Notes: generated from the letters alone by a model not told the origin. A DNA stretch of 64,000 nucleotides from an uncultured Prevotellaceae bacterium (GCA_947165505.1 CAMVAT010000004.1:62001-126000), one strand, 5' to 3'; counted from the stretch's first letter, positions 53,628 to 62,550 are shown. A program made the numbers and translations.

Positions 53628-54683
53628 ATGAATTACGGTATTCCCAATGTCTCGCAGCTTGGCAGCATGAACTTTCCCACAGGGAAAGGGAAGTCAGCTG
53701 CACGTATGGCAGCCATCATCGCTACCATCCTCGGCCTCTTGCTGATTCTGTTCAACAACTGGCCCTTAGCACCAGAGATGAATGAACTGCTTGCCAAAAT
53801 CGCCAGCAAGCAAAAGACCTATCAAATCCTCGCAACAGGCGTCCTCGCCGTGGAGTGTCTGCTCGGTATCTATCTCGCCAAATGTGTCATCAGCATGACC
53901 GGAAACACGGCGGGCAGATGGGCTGGTACGCTCCTCTCTATCGTCAGAACGGTAGGGCTCATCTACTACGGCACCATCCTCGGGTATGTGTTGAGCGAGA
54001 GCAGACCCTCACGTTCGTTCTTCTTCAACACCGAAGAGTTTACTATCGCGTTTAGTATCGGCAGTGCGGTCCTTTTCATGGTTGCAGGTTTTTGTTTCAT
54101 CAAAGCCGTGAAAGGGAGTGCGAAAGGACTGTTGTCGGTGGGTTATGTCATCGTCGGACTCTCCCAATTGGTCTATTTCCTCCTCTCCACTTATGGGAAG
54201 ATGGGGTATGACTCGCTCATCACGCTCACCAAAGTCTATGGTATCATTACTATCCTGGCCATCATCATCATCGTCATCGGCTATTATGTCAATATCCGAA
54301 CGTACGATGACGCTGACCCGAACCAACAGCCTAACCCGCAAGCGCAAGCTCCTTACGGACAACAGACGCAGTACTACCAACCCTACCAGCAGGCGGGACA
54401 GCCCTATCAGCAGCAACCCGGACAGCCCTATTACAACCCTCAGACACCGTATCAGCAGCCCGGGCAACAGGCACCTTACCAACAACCTGCTCAGCAGGCA
54501 CCTTATCAACAGCCTTATGGACCACAGCCGCAACAACCCTACGGGCAACCCCCACAGCAACCTTACGGACCGCAGACGCAGCAACAGCCGCCACAACAGC
54601 GTCCGCCGCAACCCCCACAGCCGCCGTATCCACCACGGCAGAATCCGCCTCGTCCCACGCCGCCGCCACCTCCGGCTCCTTGA
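53628..54683 (+). CDS. Membrane protein with Gln/Pro/Tyr-rich tail
   Basis: 351-aa protein. About five transmembrane segments (about 25-45, 66-88, 105-122, 140-160, 170-225), then from about 232 to the end a low-complexity tail of Q, P and Y with PYQQPGQQAP-like repeats, closing in RPPQPPQPPYPPRQNPPRP. Such PQ-rich tails occur in bacterial membrane proteins of the DUF4870/TM2-like kind, but I do not recognise the membrane domain. The tail is probably disordered and cytoplasmic. Function unknown. Confidence 0.75.
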   Translation: MNYGIPNVSQLGSMNFPTGKGKSAARMAAIIATILGLLLILFNNWPLAPEMNELLAKIASKQKTYQILATGVLAVECLLGIYLAKCVISMTGNTAGRWAGTLLSIVRTVGLIYYGTILGYVLSESRPSRSFFFNTEEFTIAFSIGSAVLFMVAGFCFIKAVKGSAKGLLSVGYVIVGLSQLVYFLLSTYGKMGYDSLITLTKVYGIITILAIIIIVIGYYVNIRTYDDADPNQQPNPQAQAPYGQQTQYYQPYQQAGQPYQQQPGQPYYNPQTPYQQPGQQAPYQQPAQQAPYQQPYGPQPQQPYGQPPQQPYGPQTQQQPPQQRPPQPPQPPYPPRQNPPRPTPPPPPAP

Positions 54684-54724
54684 GACAAGAGAAAGCAATA
54701 GCGGCAACGATGCGTTATCGTATC

Positions 54725-57700
54725 TTATTTACCTTCGGGGAGGGCAGGGGACTCCATCGTAACGCCCATCACCCCGATGACCACATCGTTGGACAAGGCG
54801 CGCACGGTCATACTTTGTAAACGCTTATGCGGGTCGGTAGGCATCTCCAGTACCACACCGGCTCCCTTTGAGAAACGGCGGTCGCCGTAACTGTCACCCG
54901 ACGGTTGCAGCGACCGTTTCATTTCGCCTGTGGCGAAGTCGATGCGGTAGGGGCGCGGCCAGGCAGCGCGGAAAGCCAGGCCGTCGTCGTAATAGTCTTG
55001 TTCGATGGGGCACCAGTTGTGTGGGTTGCGCAGCGGTAGCGTGTCGGCAGAGCCGTCGTCGTAATGCACCGTCACCATGCCATTGTCGATGTGGCTCTGC
55101 ATGGGGTTGGTGCTGCCCGCCATCAACAGGTAGAGGTGGCTGGCGCGGCCGCTCAGTGCGATATGGATGCTGTCGGGGTAGTTGTCCCACAGCGACGCGT
55201 AGGCGATGTCTTTCTCTGGCGTGCCGATGGCGAAGGGGATGCCGAGGGGGGTGTGCAGCACGCCGCCCTCAGCCTGCCGGTGCAGCGCTGTGGCGTCGAT
55301 GCGGGCCGTGGCGTGTGGGTGGCACCAGTCGCCGATGCCGTGCAGGGGTATCTGCAGGGTGGTATAGGGTGGCCGCGGACTGCGGTACTCGTTGCTGAAG
55401 ATGTCGCCCACACGGGCATTGCGTGACTGGTCGATATCCATAGGGCGCAGTGTCGCCGTCTCCTTTTTCTCGTATTCCCAGTCAGTGCCCCAGTCGGTGC
55501 TGTCGTCATCCTGAACCAGAGCGGGCAGGGGCGCGGGCATCGGTTGCAGCCTGACATGCCTCACCCTGATCGTCTGTCTCTCATCGCTAGTGCCGACGGT
55601 CTCCACGACCCCCGAGCCCGTGTTCTGTTGCACGACGATCTGCAACGGTTGGGCGAAATGCTGTTCTATCTCGTAGATATCGTCGTCGCCCTCGCGGTGA
55701 TAGCGGTAACTGAGGTAGGGTGTTTTGACGGATGCCTCGGTCCATGCCTCGGGCAGTCCCGGGCGGATGACGCAGCGCCCGTAGAGCGCTTCGGGCATGA
55801 TGCCGAACAGACCTTGCAGCAGTGCCCGTGCCGCCATGGCGGTATGGTCGGTGAAGTCGCGGTACAACTCGCCCCGCGCCCGGTCGTACTGGCTCACCTG
55901 CCCTATGTTGCCGGGACTGCTGCCCATGTAACAGAAGTCCATGATGTCGGCCTTTAGCAGCCGGTAACCCTCCTCGGGGCGCCCCGCCTCGAAGTAGGCC
56001 AGCGCCGTGTGTGCCGTTTCGGCTCCCGCCACGTTGTTGATGCTCCACTCGTAGGGTTGCCAGTCGGTGGTGCTCAGGGTGTGGAGCGTGTCGGCCATCC
56101 CGTCGATGACGACGGGGATGTGCGGGATGCACCGGTCGATATACTGTGTGGCGCGCAGGGCCTGTCCGGCGGTGGCTGCACCGCAGTCGATGGGGGTGTA
56201 GATGCTCCACAGGGCCGCATGGTCGTGCGTGCGGCGCAGTCCCATCAGGTCTTGACATTCGGCCCAGTGGCCGCGGTCGGCCAGCCACAGTCGCCGGTTC
56301 ATCGCCTCCAGCGTCTTCGCCGCCTCGCGCTCGTAGGGCGTGGGGTCTTCGCCGATTAGTGAGGCGATACGGGCGGCCAGACGGTTGCCGCGGTAGTTGT
56401 AGGCCGATGAGTGGGTCACGGCGCCGCCCGAGTAATACAGCGCGTCGCTCGCCCAGATACAGCAGTAGGCATCGTACAACCCGTCGTCGTCGGGGTCGAA
56501 GTTACGTTTCTCCCAAGCCAGGTGGCGGGTCAGCACGGGCCACATCGTGCGCATGTAGGCCGTGTCGGCGTCGTACTGGAAATGCCACAGCAGCGCGTCG
56601 ATAAAAGCCAGGTTCATGTCGTAGTGGTGCATCACGTCGGTGCGCCCGGGGTAGCGGGCGATATAGCCGTCGGAGTACATCGGTGTGCCCCACCGTTTCT
56701 CGGCGCGGGCCAGAGCCTGTGCCGTGTCTTGAGCGGGGTGGGGCAGGGCGGGCGGTATGTCGCGCACCTGACTGGCGGCGTAGGCGGAGAAATGCGAGCG
56801 TGAGCGTCCGGGCCACCCCAGCACGTCGCCCAGATAGCCGCCGCGCCAGCCGGCCAGGGGCATGCGCCACGCCACGGCGCCATGTTGCCAGGTGGTGCCG
56901 TCCCACGCGCCGTCGGCGGCAGCCGTCAGCACACCGCCCAGGGTGTTGAGCCAGGGGTCAGGGGTGTCGATGACGATATGTCGGGCCAGCTGCTCCTGGT
57001 GCCGCAGGGCCTCGGCGTATAGTTGTCCGGCGCTGTCGTCTGCCGTGCCGGTGCTGTAGCCGCCATCTCCGTCGTAGGTCAGCATGGCATACGCGGTGCG
57101 GCCGTCGGTATCAAAGGCGAGCGCATAGCGCCCCGTCACCTCGCCCGACGACTCGAAACTGTCGGCGGCGTCGCCTCCCAGGTCGCCGTTGCGCTGCAAT
57201 TTCTCGCGGCGTATCTTGCTCACGATGCACGTCAGCATGGGCGGGGCGGCAAAACCGTCGGCATCAAACCGCCACACGGCAGTCTCGCTGTCGGGATGGG
57301 CCAGCACCGTCGCCGTCAGTCGGCCGACGCCCCACCGCGGGTCGGTCAGCACGTAGGTGCGCCGCCCGCCCTGATAGCGGGCCTCGCAGTGGCGCGCCTC
57401 GTCGAGCGCCACCGTGGTGCCGCCGCAGGTCATCTCGAAGCGTACATTTCGGTATGCCTTTTTCTTGTAAAGGGCGAACACCGGGCGGTCGCTCGTCTCC
57501 ACGCGGAAGTCGGTCGCGCTGCCGTACAGGGCGCGGGTGTAGCGGTGCGTGCCGTCGGTGCACACGATGTCGCGCCCGTCAGGGCGGTAGTTCACCGTCC
57601 CGATACGATGCGTTCCGTCTTTCTGCGCCCCGTCTTTCTGCATCCCGTCTCCCTGCGTCCCCCCTCCCTGCGTCCCGTATGTTGCTGTGCCACAGCAACA

Positions 57701-57754
57701 AATCATTCCTCCCACCAGCATCACCCACAGCATTTTCATCGTTCGTAATCTCAT
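54725..57754 (-). CDS. DUF4450-like exported glycoside-hydrolase-type protein
   Basis: 1,009-aa protein with an N-terminal signal (MRLRTMKMLWVMLVGGMICCCG), possibly a lipoprotein although the lipobox is poor. Middle part (about 320-700) has the pattern of an (alpha/alpha)6 barrel: WRGGYLGDVLGWP, HHYDMNLAFIDALLWHFQYD, YDAYCCIWASDALYYSGG, TDWQPYEWSINN. N- and C-terminal beta domains flank it. I recall this architecture as the DUF4450 family of Bacteroidetes; enzymatic activity is likely but not proven. Start 57754 (or 57739) is chosen because the -7 element at 57794-57801 lies after the first ATG of the open frame. A 15-bp tandem repeat follows the signal peptide. Confidence 0.75.
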   Translation of the reverse strand: MRLRTMKMLWVMLVGGMICCCGTATYGTQGGGTQGDGMQKDGAQKDGTHRIGTVNYRPDGRDIVCTDGTHRYTRALYGSATDFRVETSDRPVFALYKKKAYRNVRFEMTCGGTTVALDEARHCEARYQGGRRTYVLTDPRWGVGRLTATVLAHPDSETAVWRFDADGFAAPPMLTCIVSKIRREKLQRNGDLGGDAADSFESSGEVTGRYALAFDTDGRTAYAMLTYDGDGGYSTGTADDSAGQLYAEALRHQEQLARHIVIDTPDPWLNTLGGVLTAAADGAWDGTTWQHGAVAWRMPLAGWRGGYLGDVLGWPGRSRSHFSAYAASQVRDIPPALPHPAQDTAQALARAEKRWGTPMYSDGYIARYPGRTDVMHHYDMNLAFIDALLWHFQYDADTAYMRTMWPVLTRHLAWEKRNFDPDDDGLYDAYCCIWASDALYYSGGAVTHSSAYNYRGNRLAARIASLIGEDPTPYEREAAKTLEAMNRRLWLADRGHWAECQDLMGLRRTHDHAALWSIYTPIDCGAATAGQALRATQYIDRCIPHIPVVIDGMADTLHTLSTTDWQPYEWSINNVAGAETAHTALAYFEAGRPEEGYRLLKADIMDFCYMGSSPGNIGQVSQYDRARGELYRDFTDHTAMAARALLQGLFGIMPEALYGRCVIRPGLPEAWTEASVKTPYLSYRYHREGDDDIYEIEQHFAQPLQIVVQQNTGSGVVETVGTSDERQTIRVRHVRLQPMPAPLPALVQDDDSTDWGTDWEYEKKETATLRPMDIDQSRNARVGDIFSNEYRSPRPPYTTLQIPLHGIGDWCHPHATARIDATALHRQAEGGVLHTPLGIPFAIGTPEKDIAYASLWDNYPDSIHIALSGRASHLYLLMAGSTNPMQSHIDNGMVTVHYDDGSADTLPLRNPHNWCPIEQDYYDDGLAFRAAWPRPYRIDFATGEMKRSLQPSGDSYGDRRFSKGAGVVLEMPTDPHKRLQSMTVRALSNDVVIGVMGVTMESPALPEGK
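57609..57680 (-). repeat. 15-bp in-frame tandem repeat, five units
   Basis: Encodes the linker GTQGG-GTQGD-GMQKD-GAQKD-GTHRI directly behind the export signal. Units differ at several bases, so they are old; the multiple of three keeps the frame. Confidence 0.8.
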
Positions 57755-57793
57755 TTCTTCCGGCGTTAGTCTCTCTTTTCGCAATGACGTATG

Positions 57794-57801
57794 CAAAAGT
57801 A
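57794..57801 (-). promoter_or_regulatory. -7 element of the DUF4450-like gene
   Basis: TACTTTTG on the minus strand, giving a leader of about 30 nt to the ATG at 57754. Confidence 0.6.
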
Positions 57802-57855
57802 AGGAAAATGTCAAAAATAACCGTATGATTTGTCGTTTTTCTCAAAAATAAACGT

Positions 57856-57863
57856 TATCTTTG
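57856..57863 (+). promoter_or_regulatory. -7 element of the carboxypeptidase-regulatory-like gene
   Basis: TATCTTTG, divergent from the previous promoter and 26 bases before the ATG at 57889. Confidence 0.65.
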
Positions 57864-57888
57864 CAACAGTTTCCAAAACTGACTTGTT

Positions 57889-59118
57889 ATGAATTCATTG
57901 CAACGAAACATTACACTTTTGGCGCTGCTGCTGTCTGCCATCGGCCTTGTGGCGCAGAATACCGTGCAGGTGAGCGGACAGGTCATTGACGCGCAATCCA
58001 AGAAGCCGCTCTCGCAGGCCACCGTCGCAGCCAAGGGCACCAATATCGCCACCGTCACCAACGACGACGGTTATTTCCTGCTCAAACTGCCTGAGGGCAA
58101 GTCGCGCGTCAATATCTCGCACATGGGCTATGAGACATCCTACGTCACCGTCTCAGCGAAGAACGACCGGCTCCTGCACATCAAGCTCAAGCCCACCGCC
58201 ATCATGCTCAACGAGTTTGTCGTGTGGACCGAAGACCCGCGCGACCTGGTGCGCATCGCCGTGTCGAAGATCGGCGACAACTACAGCAACCACCCCGAAC
58301 GATACCAGACATTCTACCGCGAGATGGTGAAGAAGCGCAACCGCTACATCTCCGTGGCCGAGGGCGTGGTGGATATGTATAAGTCGGCCTACGGACGCAA
58401 TGCCTACCGCGACGGCGTGAGCATACGCAAGGGGCGGCGCATCATCAGCAGCCGCCAGAAAGACACGCTCGGAGTGAAGGTGCTCGGCGGACCGGCCTTC
58501 CCCGTGCAACTCGACGTGGTGAAAAACCTCAACTTCCTGCTCTCTGAAGAGGAACTGGCCGGCTACCAGCTCAGCATGGGCGTGCCCACAGCCGTTGACG
58601 GCAGGATGCAGTTCGTGGTGCAGCTCGCTCCGGCCATGGTGCGCGAGTATCCGCTATACAACGGCACACTCTATATCGACCGCCAGACGCTGGCCTTCAC
58701 ACAGGTGGAACTGTCGCTCGACGTGTCAGACCGGCGCAAGGCTACCGACTTCATGCTCCGGAAAAAACCTGCCGGCCTGCGCTTCCGCCCCAAGGAACTG
58801 TCGTGTGTCATCCATTATCTCACCGGCGACGACGGCATCACACGCATCAGCTACGTGCGCAATACGTTCGCCTTCAACTGCGACTGGAAGCGGCGCCTCA
58901 CTGCCACGCCCTTCACAGCCATCTGCGAGATGGTGGTCACCGACCACACGCAGGAGGGGGCCAAGCCGCTCAAAGGTCATGACACCTTCTCCACCCGCGA
59001 CGCCTTCTACGACAAGGTCGATTACTTCCTCGACCCCGCCTACTGGGAGGACTACAACATCATACCGCCCACCGAGTCGCTCGAAGATGCTATCGACCGG
59101 CTCATGAAGAAGAAGTGA
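57889..59118 (+). CDS. Exported carboxypeptidase-regulatory-like domain protein
   Basis: 409-aa protein with signal (RNITLLALLLSAIGLVAQ). Residues about 25-105 form the CarboxypepD_reg-like beta domain common to SusC-type receptors (VSGQVIDAQSKKPLSQATV, GTNIATVTNDDGYFLLKLPEGKS, ISHMGYET). The remainder (about 115-409) resembles a DUF5686-like or outer-membrane-associated domain without recognised motifs (YQTFYREMVKKRNRYISVAEGVVDMYK). Likely outer-membrane or periplasmic. Function unknown. Monocistronic. Confidence 0.8.
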   Translation: MNSLQRNITLLALLLSAIGLVAQNTVQVSGQVIDAQSKKPLSQATVAAKGTNIATVTNDDGYFLLKLPEGKSRVNISHMGYETSYVTVSAKNDRLLHIKLKPTAIMLNEFVVWTEDPRDLVRIAVSKIGDNYSNHPERYQTFYREMVKKRNRYISVAEGVVDMYKSAYGRNAYRDGVSIRKGRRIISSRQKDTLGVKVLGGPAFPVQLDVVKNLNFLLSEEELAGYQLSMGVPTAVDGRMQFVVQLAPAMVREYPLYNGTLYIDRQTLAFTQVELSLDVSDRRKATDFMLRKKPAGLRFRPKELSCVIHYLTGDDGITRISYVRNTFAFNCDWKRRLTATPFTAICEMVVTDHTQEGAKPLKGHDTFSTRDAFYDKVDYFLDPAYWEDYNIIPPTESLEDAIDRLMKKK

Positions 59119-59135
59119 GAGATGTGTTTTAATTA

Positions 59136-59167
59136 TTTGCATATTTCACGGAAAAGCCTTACTTTTG
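59136..59167 (+). promoter_or_regulatory. Consensus promoter directly before mtaB
   Basis: TTTG at 59136-59139, a 20-nt spacer and TACTTTTG at 59160-59167. The ATG follows at 59175, so the mRNA should be nearly leaderless. Confidence 0.8.
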
Positions 59168-59174
59168 CAGCCAA

Positions 59175-60536
59175 ATGATTGATACATCTGCTTTTCAAGG
59201 AAAAAAAGCGGCATACTTCACTTTGGGCTGCAAACTCAATTTCGCTGAGACATCCACCTTCGCCCGGATGCTTCAAGAGATGGGTGTGCGCACCGCCGAA
59301 AAAGGCGAACAGGCCGACATCTGCCTCATCAACACGTGCAGCGTCACCGAGGTGGCCGACCATAAGTGCCGGCAGGCCATACACCGTATGGTGCGCAACC
59401 ACCCGGGGGCGTTTGTCGTGGTCACGGGCTGCTATGCGCAACTGTCGCCACAGCGGGTGAGCGCCATCGAGGGCGTTGACCTGGTGCTCGGGTCCAATGA
59501 GAAGGCCGACCTCATACAGTTCCTCTCCGAGGCGTGGGCCGAGAGAGAGGGGCTGTCTGTCGAACAGAGGGCGCCCTTGCACCGCCACCATACCGTGCCG
59601 ACGAAAGACATCACATCGTTTGCACCCAGTTGCGCTCGCGGCAACCGTACCCGTTATTTCCTCAAGGTGCAAGACGGGTGCGACTATTTCTGCACCTACT
59701 GCACCATCCCCTACGCACGTGGCTTCAGCCGGAGTCCGTCCATCGACTCGCTTGTGGCGCAGGCACGGCAGGCGGCAGCCGAGGGGGGGAGGGAGATTGT
59801 GCTCACCGGCGTCAATATCGGGCACTTCGGTGCCAAGACAGGCGAGACCTTCATCGACCTGGTGCGGGCGCTCGACCAGGTGGAGGGCATCAGCCGCTTC
59901 CGCATCAGTTCGCTCGAACCCGACCTGATTTCCGACGACCTGATAGCGTTCTGCGCCTCATCGAGGGCGTTCATGCCCCATTTCCATATACCGTTGCAGA
60001 GTGGCTCCGACACCGTGCTCCGACTCATGCACCGGCGCTACGACACAGCCCTCTTCGCACAAAAGATACACCGCATCAAGACCCTGATGCCCGATGCCTT
60101 CATCGGCGTGGATGTGATGGTGGGCACGCGTGGCGAGACACCCGAATGTTTCGAGGAGACCTACCAACTGCTCAACACCCTTGATGTCACCCAGTTGCAT
60201 GTCTTCCCCTATTCCGAGCGGCCCGGCACGGCAGCGCTCAAGATACCTTACGTGGTGGACGAGGCAACCAAGAAACAACGCAGTCAACGGCTGCTCGCAC
60301 TCTCCGACGAGAAGACACTCGCCTTCTATCGCCGCCATATCGGCACCGAGGCCGAGGTGCTCTTCGAGAGAGCCGAACGTGGCCGTGCCATGCACGGGTT
60401 CACACGCAACTATATCCGTGTGGAACTGCCGCCTGCACAGGCACGCGAGGAGTACGACAACCAACTCATCCACGTCCGTCTCACCGGCCTCAACCACGAT
60501 GGCACGGCTAAAGTAGAGGTGAGAGGTGAGAGGTAA
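59175..60536 (+). CDS. mtaB: tRNA t6A37 methylthiotransferase
   Basis: 453-aa radical-SAM methylthiotransferase of the MiaB/MtaB family, which converts t6A37 of tRNAs to ms2t6A. N-terminal UPF0004 domain with cluster cysteines in FTLGCKLNFAE, INTCSVT and VTGCYAQ. Radical-SAM motif CDYFCTYCTIPYARG (about 168-182), then a TRAM-like domain at the end (HGFTRNYIRVELP...LIHVRLTGLNHDG). Start fixed by the family opening MIDTSAFQGKKAAYFTLG. Neighbouring genes suggest no operon. Confidence 0.94.
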   Translation: MIDTSAFQGKKAAYFTLGCKLNFAETSTFARMLQEMGVRTAEKGEQADICLINTCSVTEVADHKCRQAIHRMVRNHPGAFVVVTGCYAQLSPQRVSAIEGVDLVLGSNEKADLIQFLSEAWAEREGLSVEQRAPLHRHHTVPTKDITSFAPSCARGNRTRYFLKVQDGCDYFCTYCTIPYARGFSRSPSIDSLVAQARQAAAEGGREIVLTGVNIGHFGAKTGETFIDLVRALDQVEGISRFRISSLEPDLISDDLIAFCASSRAFMPHFHIPLQSGSDTVLRLMHRRYDTALFAQKIHRIKTLMPDAFIGVDVMVGTRGETPECFEETYQLLNTLDVTQLHVFPYSERPGTAALKIPYVVDEATKKQRSQRLLALSDEKTLAFYRRHIGTEAEVLFERAERGRAMHGFTRNYIRVELPPAQAREEYDNQLIHVRLTGLNHDGTAKVEVRGER

Positions 60537-60617
60537 GAGGTAAGAGGTGAGAGGTAAGAGAATAGTTTAGGGGCAGGGGGCAGGGTGCAGGGGGCAGGAG
60601 CTTACTTCGCCACGTAT

Positions 60618-60643
60618 GTAGGGACAGGGCGTGCCCTATCCGC
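60618..60643 (+). repeat. Dispersed 26-bp palindromic repeat
   Basis: Core GGACAGGGCGTGCCCTATCC, one base off the perfect palindrome. It occupies the place held by the 14-mer array in the other copy of the mosaic. Confidence 0.8.
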
Positions 60644-60644
60644 A

Positions 60645-60813
60645 GCACGGTGAGCGCAGCGAACACAAAAAACACCCCGGACCTTTGATGGTCCGAGGGT
60701 ACCATAATGTAAGAGCGACGGGGAGGAGCGGTTAAGTCCCTTCCCAAGGATTGGGAAGGGATTTAGGGATGGGTTGGAAGCCCTCCCATGGGAGGGTTGG
60801 GTGGGGAAATTAG
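60645..60813 (-). repeat. Three-hairpin intergenic element, copy 2
   Basis: Reverse complement of 26820-26990 with only a few substitutions and a three-base shorter A-run. Its terminator-like hairpin reads on the minus strand, so it would not stop the mtaB transcript. Confidence 0.85.
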
Positions 60814-60847
60814 ATAATAGATAATAGATAATAGATATACAATAATA

Positions 60848-61942
60848 ATGGATAGCCATCATTCATCGCAATCTGTGTCCCCCCCCTTCGGGGGGGGTAC
60901 GGGGGAGGCTCCCCCCTCCACTGCTGTCGTCATTCTCAACTGGAATGGCGAGCGGATGCTGCAGACCTACCTGCGCTCTGTGGTGCAGCACTCTGCCGGC
61001 GAGGCTGTGGTGTATGTGGCCGACAATGCCTCTACCGACGGGTCGCTGGCGTTGCTCAGGCGCGACTTCCCCGAGGTGCGCCTCATCCTGCTCGACCGCA
61101 ACTACGGATTTGCCGAGGGCTACAACCGCGCGCTGGCACAGATTGATGCCACCTATTATGTCTTGCTCAACTCCGACGTCGAGGTCACACCCCATTGGCT
61201 CACACCGCTCACCGAGTGGATGCAGTCGCACCCCGACACCGCGGCCTGCCAACCCAAACTGCTGGCCATGCACCAACGCGACAGCTTCGAGTATGCGGGG
61301 GCGGCGGGCGGATACCTCGACCGCTACGGCTATCCCTTCTGCCGCGGACGTATGTTCGACACCATCGAGACCGACCAGCGGCAGTACGACGACGTGGCCG
61401 AGGTGCTCTGGGCTACCGGGGCGTGTATGATGGTCAGGGCCGATGACTATCGGCGGGCGGGCGGTCTCGACGGCCGTTTCTTCGCCCACTGCGAGGAGAT
61501 CGACCTCTGCTGGCGACTGCGCATCATGGGCCGCAAGGTGGTCTGCATCCCTCAGAGCCACGTCTATCATGTGGGGGGCGGCACGCTGCCCAAGGACAAC
61601 CCCAGGAAGACGTTCCTCAACTTCCGCAACAACCTCACCATGCTCTATAAGAACCTGCCCGAAGCCGACCTGCACCATGTGCTGCGGCGCCGGTGGTGGC
61701 TCGACTACGTCGCCGCGCTGAAGATGCTGCTGCTGGAGCGCAGTTGGGCCAATTTCAGGGCCGTGTGCCAGGGACGCCGTGCCTACAAGAAGTGGCGGCA
61801 CGACTTCGACGACGACCGCCGCCGCATACAGACCGCCGTGACCTGCGACCCGCGCACTCCCTGTTCGCTGCTCTGGCAGTACTACGTCAAGCGGCGCAAG
61901 ACATTCGCCCGGCTCAGTGACGTAGTGAATAACATAGAATAA
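60848..61942 (+). CDS. GT2-family glycosyltransferase with homopolymer tracts in its N-terminus
   Basis: 364-aa enzyme of the rhamnosyltransferase-like GT2 type: TAVVILNWNGERMLQTYLRSV, VADNASTDGSL, LLNSDVEVTPHW (metal site), GRFFAHCEEIDLCWRLRIMGRK and HVGGGTLPK. The first 24 codons are not part of the fold and contain C8 (60879-60886) and G8 (60890-60897) runs with a 3-base loop. No other ATG, GTG or TTG lies between these tracts and the catalytic domain, so translation has to pass them. A slip of one base would shut the gene off, which suggests phase variation. Confidence 0.85.
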   Translation: MDSHHSSQSVSPPFGGGTGEAPPSTAVVILNWNGERMLQTYLRSVVQHSAGEAVVYVADNASTDGSLALLRRDFPEVRLILLDRNYGFAEGYNRALAQIDATYYVLLNSDVEVTPHWLTPLTEWMQSHPDTAACQPKLLAMHQRDSFEYAGAAGGYLDRYGYPFCRGRMFDTIETDQRQYDDVAEVLWATGACMMVRADDYRRAGGLDGRFFAHCEEIDLCWRLRIMGRKVVCIPQSHVYHVGGGTLPKDNPRKTFLNFRNNLTMLYKNLPEADLHHVLRRRWWLDYVAALKMLLLERSWANFRAVCQGRRAYKKWRHDFDDDRRRIQTAVTCDPRTPCSLLWQYYVKRRKTFARLSDVVNNIE

Positions 61943-62018
61943 TTCAACTGTCCAAACTCCCAGACTCCCAGACTCTAAAGAGCAAGCGGAGCTTGCGAAA
62001 GTTAATAATCATACAGCC

Positions 62019-62432
62019 ATGCGTAAAGTCCTTTTCAATTCCCGCGACGAACTCATCTCCATCGACCTGGAGAAAGTTGCCTGCATCAAAGCCAACGGCA
62101 ATTATTCCACCTTGTATTATATCTCGCAGCGCGAGGTCATGCTGTCGTTCGGCATCACCAAAGTATATGAACTGATTCTCAATGCACACCTCACCGAAAG
62201 CCAGTTTGTGCGCATCGGAAGGAGCCTGATCATCAACCAAGCCTATCTCGAGCGCATTGATGTGCTCAAACAGCAGATTGTCTTGGCCGACGGCACTGTC
62301 ATCTTCGACGGCAAAGAGAAACGCAGCAACGAGATACGGGTCTCTGTGCCTAAGAATCTGCTCAAAGCCTACAAGGCTTTCCTCATCGGCGGGTCTCTGA
62401 GCGCAGCCGGGGCGCAGGAGCCTTCCGTCTGA
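62019..62432 (+). CDS. LytTR-type DNA-binding regulator
   Basis: 137-aa protein consisting essentially of one LytTR domain (ISIDLEKVACIKANGNYSTLYYISQ, FVRIGRSLIINQAYLERIDVL). It has no receiver domain, so it is not a classical response regulator. A short disordered tail follows. Possibly controls the downstream acidic-protein gene. No clear promoter found. Confidence 0.88.
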   Translation: MRKVLFNSRDELISIDLEKVACIKANGNYSTLYYISQREVMLSFGITKVYELILNAHLTESQFVRIGRSLIINQAYLERIDVLKQQIVLADGTVIFDGKEKRSNEIRVSVPKNLLKAYKAFLIGGSLSAAGAQEPSV

Positions 62433-62480
62433 GAGAGTTAGCGCTGTCACGTCGTCGGTGTCGCTTCTGCATGCCACCTC

Positions 62481-62550
62481 GTCACACCGGCCTTGTCACA
62501 CCGGCCTTGTCTTACTGGCCTTGTCTCATCAGCCTCGTCACACCGGCCTT
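62481..62550 (+). repeat. Tandem 14-mer array, five units
   Basis: Units GTCACACCGGCCTT (three exact copies) and two diverged ones in exact 14-base register between the LytTR gene and the acidic-protein gene. The 14-base period breaks reading frame, so it is non-coding. Confidence 0.85.

Larger units (their letters stand above)
60537..60847. other. Intergenic mosaic mirroring 26.8-27.1 kb
   Basis: Contains GAGAGGTAAGAG heptamer repeats (60520-60560), a G-rich stretch GGGGCAGGGGGCAGGG (60570-60595), the 26-bp palindrome (60618-60643) and the three-hairpin element (60645-60813), ending in TAGATAA repeats. No gene. Confidence 0.8.
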
